A DNA stretch of 29,275 nucleotides from Candidatus Altimarinota bacterium. Its GTDB lineage: Bacteria > Patescibacteriota > Gracilibacteria > UBA4473. Position 1 is the stretch's first letter; every line of letters starts with the position of its first letter. The translations under genes and the position numbers were made by a program. Below, one piece after another: positions 7,253-16,461 of this stretch. The notes under the pieces were generated by a model. It was not told the origin of the DNA. It saw only the letters and a program-made list of their open reading frames with translations, and searched no databases. Location of the stretch: NCBI GenBank assembly GCA_027028725.1, contig JALVIB010000045.1, positions 1-29,275 of the forward strand. The letters are read 5' to 3'.

Positions 7253-8332
7253 ATGAAAAACATAAAAAAACGGCGATTTTCCGCGAAATTATTGATGGGA
7301 ATGTTGGTTTTATGTGCAGTTTTCTCTGTAAATATTGGTATTTCCTTTGCTGATGGTGAAGCTAGTCCAAGAGCAGAAGAAAATATTGACTGGGCAGATG
7401 AATGTTCACAAAAATCATTTGTGGGATGTGTTTTATTTAAAAGACATTGTAGGTGGTATAAGAAAAAAAATGAAAAAGGAAGATGTATTCCATTAGTAGA
7501 TAAAAAAGAAATAAAGGCGGCGAATAAATGGAAAAGAGAATATTGTGATCCTGTTGAGGATGCGTTTAAAAATGATAAATACTTTAAGGGAGCTAAGGAA
7601 TTTCTTACTGCAGAAAAATTAGTCGATTACAACAAGGTTGTGAAGTATCGTTTGTACAGAGATGGGGAAGAAAAAGAAGCTAAAATGAGTGATGCATGTA
7701 AGGATTTAGTTGATAATTATGAGAAACTTGGAAACACTTATAATGATAACACGCTTTATATCTGTGATTATCCTCATTGGTTGACAGATGCTGGAAAAAG
7801 GAAATGTCGTCATTATTGGGAGAGGTTAAATAAGTTGGATAATGAGAGGTGTGTGGAGGGAGTATTGATTGAATGGGAATCAAGTCTGAAGGATGCTGAA
7901 GCGAGAAGAAAAAAAAGAGAAGGATTGAGGGAATGTGAAGAACGAGAACCTCTTTATACAGAAGCGTTGTATGATGGTCCGGTTTTTGATGGACAGGGAT
8001 TGCGTGGTGGAGCAGAAATGGCTCAAATGCAGCTATCTAGTTCTATTTCTAAGCAGAGAGATTTGAAAAAATTAATAATTGGGTGGTCAAAATTTGCCTT
8101 AGAAATCGCGGCTGTTATAGCGGTTATGGCTCTAATTTATGCTGGTTTCCGATATATTACAGATATGGGAGATGGTGGTGGTGTAGAAGCCGCGAAAAAA
8201 ATTATTATCTGGGTGGTTGTCGGATTGCTACTAATTTTGAGTGCCTATGCGATTGTCAACACAGTCATAAAAGCTCGTTTTGGCGCAGAAAGCGGACGAG
8301 CCTCAATTACAATTAATAAAATAATTACATAA
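7253..8332 (+). CDS. Secreted Cys-rich protein with C-terminal VirB2-like pilin module
   Basis: The protein of 359 residues starts MKNIKKRRFS, with a signal peptide to about residue 33. An extracytoplasmic Cys-rich part follows (ECSQKSFVGC, RHCRWY, CDYPHWL, KCRHYW), probably disulphide-bonded. The C-terminal 86 residues form two membrane helices (about 279-303 and 315-339) joined by a Gly/Lys loop DMGDGGGVEAAKK. This pattern matches the type IV secretion pilin-like (VirB2/TrbC, PF18895-like) proteins common in Patescibacteria. The frame opens at a TTG at 7103, but the extra 50 residues are not signal-like. It lies two bases before the next gene, which carries the same module, so they form an operon. 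The function is not established. Confidence 0.75.
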   Translation: MKNIKKRRFSAKLLMGMLVLCAVFSVNIGISFADGEASPRAEENIDWADECSQKSFVGCVLFKRHCRWYKKKNEKGRCIPLVDKKEIKAANKWKREYCDPVEDAFKNDKYFKGAKEFLTAEKLVDYNKVVKYRLYRDGEEKEAKMSDACKDLVDNYEKLGNTYNDNTLYICDYPHWLTDAGKRKCRHYWERLNKLDNERCVEGVLIEWESSLKDAEARRKKREGLRECEEREPLYTEALYDGPVFDGQGLRGGAEMAQMQLSSSISKQRDLKKLIIGWSKFALEIAAVIAVMALIYAGFRYITDMGDGGGVEAAKKIIIWVVVGLLLILSAYAIVNTVIKARFGAESGRASITINKIIT

Positions 8333-8334
8333 AT

Positions 8335-11300
8335 ATGAAAAAATTTTTAATCGGTTTACTGTTTTTCGGAATTTTCGCGGGATTTTCTTCAACATATGCT
8401 TGGAGTGAAAATTGTGAAGAAGAAAGAGGAACTCCTTTTGAGTCGGAATGTTTACATGATTTAGAAGGAAATACTATATTGGAGAAAGCCTTTGTGGTTC
8501 CAGGTAAATTTTCGCGAGAAGTTGAAGAATTTAATTTAAGGGTAGAATATTATAGTAGACCTTATGAGGAAAAAGATTTAAGTTTTAGAGATTGGTTAGA
8601 TTTACATGGGCACACGGCATTAGGTGCAGGTCCAATTCCGAATGGAAGTCTATCTTTACCAGATGCGAGAGAGTTTGGAGAAGTTGGGTCGAATGTTAAT
8701 TTGCGTAGTTTTTTATTAAATGTTACCAATTGGGTTCTAACATTCCTCGGAATAATTTGTATAATTATGATCATTTATGCGGGTTATGTTTATATAATTA
8801 CAGGAGGAGAAGATGGACACGAAAAAGGGAAGAAAATTATTATGTATGTGGCAGTTGGAATTATTGTTATTCTGGTTTCTTATGCTTTAGTAAACACAAT
8901 TATCAAAAAAACAATTGAAGGTGGTGAAAATTACACGGCTATTTCGTTATCCAGAGACGCAGTTACGGGCTCTCTTTCTATTACAAATAGTACAACTTAT
9001 GGTCAAATTGTTTTACTAGATTCTGGTGCTGCAGCAACTTTGACAGCTGAAGCGCCAGTACCAACAGGAACTTCAACTTATGCCAATCCGACAGATTTGC
9101 AGTGGAATTTTGGAGATGGCTCAATTGTTATGTCCCAACCAGGTCAAAATACAATAGATAGAACTTTCTTTGACGAAGGATTTAAAGAAGTTATTGTTAT
9201 TGGAAAAATTGAAGAAACAGATAGCAATGGTAATACAATGGAGCATGACTATATGGCTCGACAAAAAATACTGGTTGGCTCTAATTTAGTCGCGAATTTT
9301 ATAGTAAATCCAGCTTCACCAAAAGTTGACGATAATGTTCATTTTAATGCTCAGAGTTCACAGGCTTTAGTTGGTTCAATAGATAATTATTCTTGGTCTT
9401 GTTCTCCTGCTTCACTGTGTGGAAATTTTCAAAATTCAAATAATAACGAATTAGATGTAGTTTTTGATACAGCGGGAATGGTCACAATAACTTTGGAAAT
9501 AAGTTCTAGTAATCCAGCAGGATCAGCTACTTATTCCAAGACATTTGAAGTACGTAATTTACCAACAAGCGCATCATTGAGAGCTCAGATTACGGCATCT
9601 CCTACAAGTCCAATGTTGAATAGTTCAGTTCACTTTCAGGGACGTGCATTACCAGCAGGAACAGTTCCAGATAATTTCACTTGGGAATGTCAGGCAATGG
9701 GGACTACGAATGTGAATATTTGTACAGATTTTAATGCTAATGCGTCTGGGAATATGGATTTTTACGCGATTTTTGCTGAAGAAGGAAATGCAAAAATAAC
9801 TTTAACAGTTGAAAAAAATGGAGTTGTTTCTCCGTCAGCAGAGAAAATTATTCATGTTATTACAAGTAATTCAACACAGCCAGGTAATGCCTCAAATGTT
9901 AGCTTAAATATGCCTTCAGCAGCAAGAGTTGCAACACCAGTTTCTTTTTCTGCTTCCACTACAAATCAAAATTCGGCATCTTTTCGATGGACATTTCCAA
10001 ACGGAACACAAACTGGAGACACTGTAACAAATACCTTTGATGATACTGGAGATAAAAATGTTAATTTAGAAGTTTTAGATAATTCAGGAAATACTTTGGA
10101 AACTTTATCGAAAAAAGTTGTTGTTGTGGAGCAAGGGAAACCAATTCCGGGATTAAAAATAAACGGGCAAAATATTTTTCAAGGAGATACAATTAATGTA
10201 CTAGTTGGTGACAATTTAGCTTTTCAAACTGATTCGACAGATAGCTTGGGAAATAAGGGGTCATCTGCTAAGGTTACTCATTCATGGGTTTTGAATGGAG
10301 CTGTTGTTGATGAGTCGGTATTATCCTCAATTCCCGCGAAAATAGGAACTTATTCTTTAAAATTAAACGCAATTTCAACTTTAGACTCAAATAAGAGATC
10401 TTCTTTGCAATTTAAAATAAAAGTCGCGAGAAAAGCACCTAAGGTGAACTTAACGGTAACAAAATCTTCACTAGGAGAAGGGTTTTATAAAATGCAAGCT
10501 CAAACAGAGACAGAAGGAGTACCTAAACAATATAAATTTGAAGTTTTAGAAAATGGTAAAGTTGTATCAACACAGGTTGTTAAATCTTCTGAAAAAAAGG
10601 TCGAAACAATTATGGATGTTTCAAATAGAGTTGGAGATCATAATTATGTTTTTCAGGTTTCTGAAACAGAAAACGATGGAGCAATAGCGAAAAAAAGTGT
10701 CAATAAAAATGTAACTATTAATCCAACGGAAGTTGTAAACAATCCACCAACGGTTGAAATATTTACAACTCCTGCGACTAGCGGACTAACTTCAACTATG
10801 TTTAGATTCTACACTCAAGCTGATGATTTGGATAATGATTTTCTAACTTATAAATGGGAGTTTCCTAATGGTAAAAAAGTTATGGGAAAAACAGTTAGTC
10901 ATCGTTTTGAAAAACCAGGACAAAACACAGTTAAAGTAACTGTTTCTGACGGAATTGATGAAGTTGAAGCAACGGAGACAATTGATATAGAAGAAGATCC
11001 TAATTATATGAATGGTAATCATATTCCAACTTTATTATCTAGTGGGATTTCTCCAGGAAATACAGGGGATACAAATACAATTTTCAAATTTTACTCATTA
11101 GCCGAAGATTCTGATGGTGATGAACTAGATTATTCATGGGTGATGGGTGATGGAAATAGAATTAATCTACAAAATGTTTCTTATCAATACCAGTATCCAG
11201 GACGATATACCGCGAAATTATTAATTTCAGATGGATTGAAAACTGTTACGAAAGCTTTCCCAATAATTGTTGTAGATAACGGAGAAAATATTCCACCTAG

Positions 11301-11823
11301 CACAATTGAAGATTATGAAGCAGTTAATGATTTACCAACAAGTACTGGTCTTGATAGTGGGAATATAATGATTGATACATCTTTAACCGAACAAAATGTC
11401 GCGGGATTTATGGATCAACTAGATGCGGTCAAGGAAAATATTGAATCAGAAGAAGAAATTAAATTAATAGATGAAATTGACGCTTTGTATGCTGAATATC
11501 AACAAGAAACAGATCCTGTAAAACGAAAAGAATTATTGAGTCAGATTAATCAAAAACGAGTTGAATTAGAGGTAATGGATGCTAAATTAAAATTTGATTT
11601 TGTGGGACTAGAAGGAACAACTAATACGAGATTCTTTTTCTACGGAAAAATTCCAGAATCAGGTCGTCCAGTTTTGATTAAATGGGATACAGGAGATAAT
11701 CGTAGTTTTATCGGGCAAAATGTTTCTTGGAAATACGCTAAACCAGGAAACTATGTTGTCCAAATGGAAGTATCAGATGGAGTATCAGTTGCCACTGACA
11801 CAATTAATATTAAAATTAAATAG
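8335..11823 (+). CDS. Giant surface protein: signal peptide, pilin-like module, PKD-domain chain
   Basis: The 1162-residue product has a signal peptide (1-22) and a short soluble part with a few Cys. Two helices (about 132-156 and 167-190) around ITGGEDGHEKGKK closely resemble those of the preceding gene, including the ending ALVNTIIKK. Outside the membrane follow about nine beta-sandwich repeats of the PKD type (for example WNFGDG, YKWEFPNG, YSWVMGDG). A charged helical, probably coiled-coil, segment (about 1010-1075) is inserted before the last repeat. PKD chains usually act as rigid spacers or adhesive fibres. The architecture suggests a fibre rooted in a pilin-like membrane complex. A start at ATG 8335, directly after the upstream stop, is natural. 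It ends with TAG. Confidence 0.8.
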   Translation: MKKFLIGLLFFGIFAGFSSTYAWSENCEEERGTPFESECLHDLEGNTILEKAFVVPGKFSREVEEFNLRVEYYSRPYEEKDLSFRDWLDLHGHTALGAGPIPNGSLSLPDAREFGEVGSNVNLRSFLLNVTNWVLTFLGIICIIMIIYAGYVYIITGGEDGHEKGKKIIMYVAVGIIVILVSYALVNTIIKKTIEGGENYTAISLSRDAVTGSLSITNSTTYGQIVLLDSGAAATLTAEAPVPTGTSTYANPTDLQWNFGDGSIVMSQPGQNTIDRTFFDEGFKEVIVIGKIEETDSNGNTMEHDYMARQKILVGSNLVANFIVNPASPKVDDNVHFNAQSSQALVGSIDNYSWSCSPASLCGNFQNSNNNELDVVFDTAGMVTITLEISSSNPAGSATYSKTFEVRNLPTSASLRAQITASPTSPMLNSSVHFQGRALPAGTVPDNFTWECQAMGTTNVNICTDFNANASGNMDFYAIFAEEGNAKITLTVEKNGVVSPSAEKIIHVITSNSTQPGNASNVSLNMPSAARVATPVSFSASTTNQNSASFRWTFPNGTQTGDTVTNTFDDTGDKNVNLEVLDNSGNTLETLSKKVVVVEQGKPIPGLKINGQNIFQGDTINVLVGDNLAFQTDSTDSLGNKGSSAKVTHSWVLNGAVVDESVLSSIPAKIGTYSLKLNAISTLDSNKRSSLQFKIKVARKAPKVNLTVTKSSLGEGFYKMQAQTETEGVPKQYKFEVLENGKVVSTQVVKSSEKKVETIMDVSNRVGDHNYVFQVSETENDGAIAKKSVNKNVTINPTEVVNNPPTVEIFTTPATSGLTSTMFRFYTQADDLDNDFLTYKWEFPNGKKVMGKTVSHRFEKPGQNTVKVTVSDGIDEVEATETIDIEEDPNYMNGNHIPTLLSSGISPGNTGDTNTIFKFYSLAEDSDGDELDYSWVMGDGNRINLQNVSYQYQYPGRYTAKLLISDGLKTVTKAFPIIVVDNGENIPPSTIEDYEAVNDLPTSTGLDSGNIMIDTSLTEQNVAGFMDQLDAVKENIESEEEIKLIDEIDALYAEYQQETDPVKRKELLSQINQKRVELEVMDAKLKFDFVGLEGTTNTRFFFYGKIPESGRPVLIKWDTGDNRSFIGQNVSWKYAKPGNYVVQMEVSDGVSVATDTINIKIK

Positions 11824-11837
11824 AATAAAAATAAAAA

Positions 11838-14117
11838 ATGACAGAAAATCAAAAACCAATTTCTGACAAAAAACAAAATTTCGCGGAAATTTTTCCGGAA
11901 AATAAAAAAGTGGAAAAAAAGGATAACTCTGTCCCAGCTGACAAGAAAATTCCGGAAAAGCCACAACCAGTTGTACCGAATATCCCACCGGCTAAAGGGA
12001 ATAACGACCAAAATCCCGCGAAAAAAACACCAGAAAAAAAGCCTGTAGAGCATTTTGTTGAAAAACCCGCGAAAAAATCTGCTAAACAAATTTTTATTGG
12101 ATTTATGGCGTTTGTTTTAGGGTTAATTGCTTTGATGTATGCTTTTGTTTTATGGAGCTTGATGGAAGGAAGTCTTTCCAATCCACTTATTGAGATGTTG
12201 GGAATGAAACCAACAGAACTAAAAATGATGTTTTTGAATGTGACAAACTCTATTTTTGGAGTTGTTTCTTTAATCTTTGTGATAGCGACTTTGGTGAAAT
12301 TTTTCCAATGGATGATGACCTCGTCCGAGTCGGTATTCAAAAAAATGCATTTGAAGAAAATGGGAGGATATTTAGGGATTTTAGCTTTAATTGTGGCAAT
12401 TTGGATGGGACTGTATTGGTTAATATCTCGCGCGGAAGCAAATCCAATGGCAAAAAATGCGACTGAATCAATGATAATTACAACGCCAAGTAATGTTATT
12501 GGTTTGACAGCTCCGACTTCGGTAACTTTTGATATCGGAAAAAATCTTTATAAAAAAATTCCCGCGAAATTTATCCGTCAGATTCAATGGGATTTGAATA
12601 ATGATGATGTTTTTGGGGACGCTTCGGGGGCGACAATTACCCATCGGTTTTTGGATAAAGGAAATAATAACGGACGATTTTTGATTAAAGCAAAAGTTTT
12701 TTATCACTCAACATCCTCTAACGAAGAAAAAACTTACACCGATAAGCGAGAGGTAATTATTTCCAATGTTGCCGTATCAGCGATTATGAATACCAATACA
12801 GATAAAGGAGCAGTTCCTTTGACCGTTAAATTTTCCGCGAAAGATTCCGTTGATCCAGACGGAGACATCGTTCAATACGAATGGGATTTTGATGGAGATG
12901 GGGAATACGAAATTCGCGGAGCGGACAAGGTAGAAGTTGAACACACTTTTACCAAAATTGGTGATACGAAAGTTTCTTTGCGCGTGACAGGACAAAACAA
13001 CGATTACGCGGTTACTTCCAAAGTCATTACGGCAATCGCCGCCGAAGAAAAAATTCGCGCGGAAATTACTTCGCAAAACACCAAATTTGAAGGAGTTGCG
13101 CCTTTAACTATCGAACTTGATGGGAAACAATCTTACACAAAAACAGGAACTATTTTAAAATACGAGTGGAAAATTAAAGGGGAAAACAAAAGTTATATTG
13201 GGCGTCGTCTCAAAAGAACTTTCAATATTCCCGGAGAATACGAAGTTTCTCTAGTTGTCGAAAACCAAGACGGCGATAGAGACGAAGTAACGCAAAAAAT
13301 TCTTGTTTATGAAAAACGCAATGTGGTGATTACGACATCAGCCAAAGAAGATGAACAAGGAAATATCGCGGGAATTGTGCCGTTTGAAGTAGAATTTTCC
13401 AGTAATAAATCAGAAATTCCGCGAGCGGTTGAATGGAAATGGGATTTTGAAAACGATGGAATTGATGACGATTTCGGACAAAAGGTCAAACACATTTTCC
13501 GAAAAGTTGGCAATTACGAAGTAAAACTAACTATTGTTGATTCGGAAGGACACGAATATTCCGCGATAAAAAATGTTGCAGTATCTGACTCGGGAGTTAT
13601 CGCGCGAATTTCAGCGACTCCTTCGGCGGGAGAAGTGCCTTTGAGTGTGGAATTTGACGGATCAGCTTCCACCAGCTCAAAAGGAGACATCATTAGTTAT
13701 GTTTGGGAGTTTAAAGACGCTGCGCCGATTTCGGCAGGAGCAAAAATTTCGCGGGAATTTCGAACAATTGGAGTTTTCCCTGTTAAATTGACAATTTTAA
13801 CTTCGGAAATGGAGAAAGCCGAGAAAACCATTTATATTTCAGTTCGCGGGAAATCTTTGCAAGCAGGTTTTGATGCCACTCCTATGGTAGGGGAAGCTCC
13901 GCTTAAAGTTTCTTTTGATCCGCAAAAATCAACAGGAAATATTCGCGAATATTATTGGGATTTTGGAGATGGACAAGAATCCTACATCAATCGCCCAGAG
14001 CACACTTTTGTTCAGCCGGGGGATTATATTGTAAAATTACGGATTACTGACGAACGAAGTTTGTTCTCTGAAACAGAGAAAAAAATTACTGTTCTGGAAC
14101 CGCAAACAGAGGAATAA
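11838..14117 (+). CDS. Membrane-anchored PKD-repeat protein with cytoplasmic Lys/Pro tail
   Basis: The 759-residue protein has no signal peptide. It begins with a disordered Lys/Pro/Glu-rich cytoplasmic tail (1-82). Three membrane helices follow (about 84-107, 136-158 and 175-197). The second starts FLNVTNSIFG, like LLNVTNWVLT in the preceding protein, so helices 2-3 look like a diverged form of the same pilin-like module. About six PKD repeats fill the rest, with good motifs such as YEWDFDGDGEYE and YYWDFGDGQE. It is 14 bases downstream of its neighbour, in the same operon. The three proteins probably assemble together, with the tail giving a cytoplasmic contact. The stop codon is followed after three bases by a near copy of the dispersed motif. 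Confidence 0.8.
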   Translation: MTENQKPISDKKQNFAEIFPENKKVEKKDNSVPADKKIPEKPQPVVPNIPPAKGNNDQNPAKKTPEKKPVEHFVEKPAKKSAKQIFIGFMAFVLGLIALMYAFVLWSLMEGSLSNPLIEMLGMKPTELKMMFLNVTNSIFGVVSLIFVIATLVKFFQWMMTSSESVFKKMHLKKMGGYLGILALIVAIWMGLYWLISRAEANPMAKNATESMIITTPSNVIGLTAPTSVTFDIGKNLYKKIPAKFIRQIQWDLNNDDVFGDASGATITHRFLDKGNNNGRFLIKAKVFYHSTSSNEEKTYTDKREVIISNVAVSAIMNTNTDKGAVPLTVKFSAKDSVDPDGDIVQYEWDFDGDGEYEIRGADKVEVEHTFTKIGDTKVSLRVTGQNNDYAVTSKVITAIAAEEKIRAEITSQNTKFEGVAPLTIELDGKQSYTKTGTILKYEWKIKGENKSYIGRRLKRTFNIPGEYEVSLVVENQDGDRDEVTQKILVYEKRNVVITTSAKEDEQGNIAGIVPFEVEFSSNKSEIPRAVEWKWDFENDGIDDDFGQKVKHIFRKVGNYEVKLTIVDSEGHEYSAIKNVAVSDSGVIARISATPSAGEVPLSVEFDGSASTSSKGDIISYVWEFKDAAPISAGAKISREFRTIGVFPVKLTILTSEMEKAEKTIYISVRGKSLQAGFDATPMVGEAPLKVSFDPQKSTGNIREYYWDFGDGQESYINRPEHTFVQPGDYIVKLRITDERSLFSETEKKITVLEPQTEE

Positions 14118-14137
14118 AAATCCCGCGAGATTTTGAG

Positions 14138-14268
14138 GGTTAACGGTTTGAATATGGTGCGTTTGGCATTTCAACGCACTTAATTTTAGGGGTTGCACTA
14201 TGTTCATTTAACGCTCTCATCTTTATTATTAGCACTATCTGCCAAATGCACTATATTTTTTGTTAGCC
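14138..14268 (-). other. Candidate attC recombination site of an integron-like cassette
   Basis: On the minus strand it runs from GGCTAAC (14268-14262) to GTTAACC (14144-14138), which resemble the R'' and R' core boxes (RYYYAAC and GTTRRRY). Between them are two 17-nt arms (14240-14256 and 14152-14168) that pair at 15 of 17 positions. Spacers between boxes and arms are 5 and 7 bases. The total of 131 bp is within the known attC range. It lies directly downstream of the DUF6161 gene, as attC does in a cassette. The R'' box is not a perfect consensus match. Confidence 0.5.
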
Positions 14269-14280
14269 ACTGGCATTGGT

Positions 14281-15525
14281 TCATCTTCCAAATATTTTGC
14301 CTGTTATATCATTCGGCATTGTTGGTCCCGAATCGTCTTTTAACAAACCTGTGTCTGCTCTACTAAATAATGATTGCATTATTAAGTTTTTATCTTTTTC
14401 ATCTACCGCTTTATCTTTAATTAAGGCTAAATAAACATATGTCAATTGTTCTCTTTCTTCAGCGTCACGTGCCAAGTGAAAAGAACTAAACGCTACTTTA
14501 TGCAGTGTTCTTATACCATATGCCAAGAATGAAATAAAAGTAACATAGATGACCGACCATTTAATTGCTTGCGCATTACCTTTTATAAAACTTAACAACA
14601 TACCTTCCGGTGTTAACCAAAGTAATAAATACAAAGATAAACAAGCAAATGCAACAAGTCCAATCATCGAATTAATCGCCTTCCATCCTTCCTTTTTTAA
14701 AGCAACCGCTCTTAACCTCCAATATTCTGCAGGTTTTTTTAATCTTAATAGTTCTTCATATGTTTTTTCAAGGTCAGCAATTTTATCTTTAGAATTAGTC
14801 TCAAATGTCGTAAAATCTTCTTGGGATCTATTAAACCAATCATTGAATAATTCTTCTTTTTCAGCTTTAAATCCATCTATTTTTTTTACATACTCTTCAT
14901 ACTCCTGATTTGCACTTGTTAAATGTTCGGTTAGCTGTGTTTCAGTTTCACTTAATTGATTTCTAAAATCATTTTTTATTTTACTAAATGATATTTTCTC
15001 CTTTTTTCTACGTTCTGTTATGCCTGATTTATCTTTTAAATCAAATTCATATGCAAGAAGTGCACCTATGAAACTATTTCTATCGTTTAAATTACTATTT
15101 GTTTTGATGATATAATTATATGCACCTGCAACTGAATTTGGTAAACGTTTATGTAAATCAATTAAAAACAAGGTATATGGCGATTCATAAACAAAGAAAT
15201 TAGCATTGTTTAGAAATTGTCTTTTTTCGGAATTCCAATAGCTCTCAAGATTTGCTTCAGCTTGTGTGTGGAAACGATTAATAAAACTCTCTAATCTATT
15301 TCTAAGATTTGTAAAATTCTGTTTAGAACTTTCTAAAACGTGAGGTATGTTCTCATATTTATTCCAACCATCAATCTGTTGGGATAAAAATTTATGAATT
15401 GAGCTAAAACCTTTTAACGTTTGAGAAAATTCAATATGCGGGTAATTTAACGTTAACTCAACAGAATTAAACCATTTTGGGGCTTCTGAATTTGATATTA
15501 TTTTTCGAATTTCTGTTGTTGTCAT
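14281..15525 (-). CDS. DUF6161-type membrane protein, probable cassette gene
   Basis: The 414-residue protein has a long helical, coiled-coil-rich region (about 170-265), two membrane helices (285-304 and 321-340) and a conserved C-terminus EREQLTYVYLALIK ... LFSRADTGLL ... DSGPTMP. That ending is the hallmark I associate with the DUF6161 family, which has no settled function and is patchily distributed. It is the only gene in the window ending in TGA, and it contains no exact copy of the dispersed motif. A 10-bp inverted repeat TGTTAGCCAC / GTGGCTAACA (14261-14270 and 15543-15552) brackets it. These signs suggest acquisition as a mobile cassette. A defence role is possible but not shown. Confidence 0.75.
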   Translation of the reverse strand: MTTTEIRKIISNSEAPKWFNSVELTLNYPHIEFSQTLKGFSSIHKFLSQQIDGWNKYENIPHVLESSKQNFTNLRNRLESFINRFHTQAEANLESYWNSEKRQFLNNANFFVYESPYTLFLIDLHKRLPNSVAGAYNYIIKTNSNLNDRNSFIGALLAYEFDLKDKSGITERRKKEKISFSKIKNDFRNQLSETETQLTEHLTSANQEYEEYVKKIDGFKAEKEELFNDWFNRSQEDFTTFETNSKDKIADLEKTYEELLRLKKPAEYWRLRAVALKKEGWKAINSMIGLVAFACLSLYLLLWLTPEGMLLSFIKGNAQAIKWSVIYVTFISFLAYGIRTLHKVAFSSFHLARDAEEREQLTYVYLALIKDKAVDEKDKNLIMQSLFSRADTGLLKDDSGPTMPNDITGKIFGR

Positions 15526-15544
15526 TTTTGTTTATTCTGCTTGT

Positions 15545-15614
15545 GGCTAACACTTCAGATATACAGAACTTTTAAAAAAGTATTGTGTATAACAATAAGA
15601 TTTTATAGTTAATA
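15545..15614 (-). other. Cassette boundary with possible degenerate attC
   Basis: GTTAGCC on the minus strand (15551-15545) lies 20 bases before the DUF6161 start codon, the usual position of a cassette junction. Next to it is a nested hairpin TATACA...TGTATA with inner arms ACTTTT/AAAAGT (15560-15591). GTTAATA at 15608-15614 is a weak candidate for the opposite box. This could be the attC of the small membrane protein gene, but the match is poor. Confidence 0.3.
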
Positions 15615-15676
15615 AACATCTTTGTAAACAAAATTCCGCGAGATTTTCATAATTTGATAATTAAAATTAATAAAAT

Positions 15677-16105
15677 TTATTCAGGGAAAAATGGCATAAA
15701 GATACAAAGTAAAAACACAAATATTAAGAGAATACCGATTAAAATTTTAGTATTGTTTTTTCGTGGTTTCCCCGCAAACGGATAAAACACTTTTACTATA
15801 TACCCAATTAAAGTAACAAAAGCTATTGTTGGAATTTCAATAGCAATATTTGACAAGCTTTGCTGGCTAACTTCAAGAAAATTCAGCAGAAAATAAAAAG
15901 ACATGGGAATGAATGGATAAAAATAATCTAATTTATCAAATCTTTTTTTCTTTTTTGCAATTATCCAAAATGGCAAATGTAATATAGCCAATGTTAAAAT
16001 TGGTATTCCAATCACTTGTAGTAAAAAAATAATTTTTTTAATCATATTTTTTTCTAAATTAAATAAAATTATCTTTAGTATATAAAATTTTATTCTTTCT
16101 CCCAA
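15677..16105 (-). CDS. Small hydrophobic membrane protein, unknown function
   Basis: The frame encodes 142 residues from a TTG at 16105, or 122 from the ATG at 16045 (MIKKIIFLLQ). About four membrane helices are visible, separated by Lys/Arg-rich loops (AKKKKRFDK, GKPRKNNTK) that suggest inside loops. I recognise no family. The frame stays open upstream of the TTG. A perfect AGGAGG (about 16150-16155) precedes an in-frame ATT but no ordinary start codon, so the true start is uncertain. It stands between two GTTAGSC boxes and may be the first cassette of the integron-like locus. It has no copy of the dispersed motif. Confidence 0.55.
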   Translation of the reverse strand: MGERIKFYILKIILFNLEKNMIKKIIFLLQVIGIPILTLAILHLPFWIIAKKKKRFDKLDYFYPFIPMSFYFLLNFLEVSQQSLSNIAIEIPTIAFVTLIGYIVKVFYPFAGKPRKNNTKILIGILLIFVFLLCIFMPFFPE

Positions 16106-16221
16106 ATAAACTACGTTTTCGTAATTGAGTGGAGAAAAAATTCTAGCTACCTCCTCTTAACTTTATTCTTTAAAGCCCAACAACAAAAATCTTTAAATTC
16201 AAATTTTTTCAAAAATATGTC

Positions 16222-16228
16222 GCCTAAC
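16222..16228 (-). other. Candidate attI-type core site
   Basis: GTTAGGC on the minus strand is a perfect GTTRRRY integrase core box. It lies 64 bases before the start of the recombinase fragment and upstream of the small membrane protein gene. This is where attI sits in an integron, between a divergent integrase and the first cassette. A 7-base match alone is weak; the position is what supports it. Confidence 0.35.
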
Positions 16229-16291
16229 TAGAGTTTATCCAAACTTTAAATAGTCTGTAGTCAGCTAGATACTATTTTATATTTTTCTCAA

Positions 16292-16372
16292 ATGCAAGAG
16301 TTTTTAACCAAAACAGAAAACTTATTAAAATTAAGAAACTATAGTTCAAAAACAATTAAAAGTCCTTTTTAA
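16292..16372 (+). pseudogene. N-terminal fragment of a tyrosine recombinase/integrase
   Basis: A 26-codon frame starts MQEFLTKTENLLKLRNYSSK and continues TIKS before ending at a TAA. This is the typical opening of the SAM-like core-binding domain of Xer/phage-type tyrosine recombinases (LxLRNYSxKTIKSY). The match breaks off at the point where Tyr is expected, and nothing downstream resembles the catalytic domain with its Arg-His-Arg-Tyr residues. The gene is therefore a truncated remnant. It is divergent from the two cassette-like genes. Whether it was an IntI or a Xer-like enzyme cannot be told from 24 residues. Confidence 0.55.
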
Positions 16373-16375
16373 AAA

Positions 16376-16385
16376 TCCCGCGAAA
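16376..16385 (+). repeat. Dispersed motif at the integrase truncation point
   Basis: An exact TCCCGCGAAA copy begins four bases after the stop of the recombinase fragment. It is enclosed by a short inverted repeat GTCCTTT / AAAGGAC (about 16362-16400), so it could form a hairpin with the motif in the loop. Confidence 0.7.
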
Positions 16386-16461
16386 TTTTTTATAAAGGAC
16401 AGGTCGCAACCTATTCCTGCAATACCGTCTTAGTGTTTTTCGCACGAAGGCAGAATCTATT

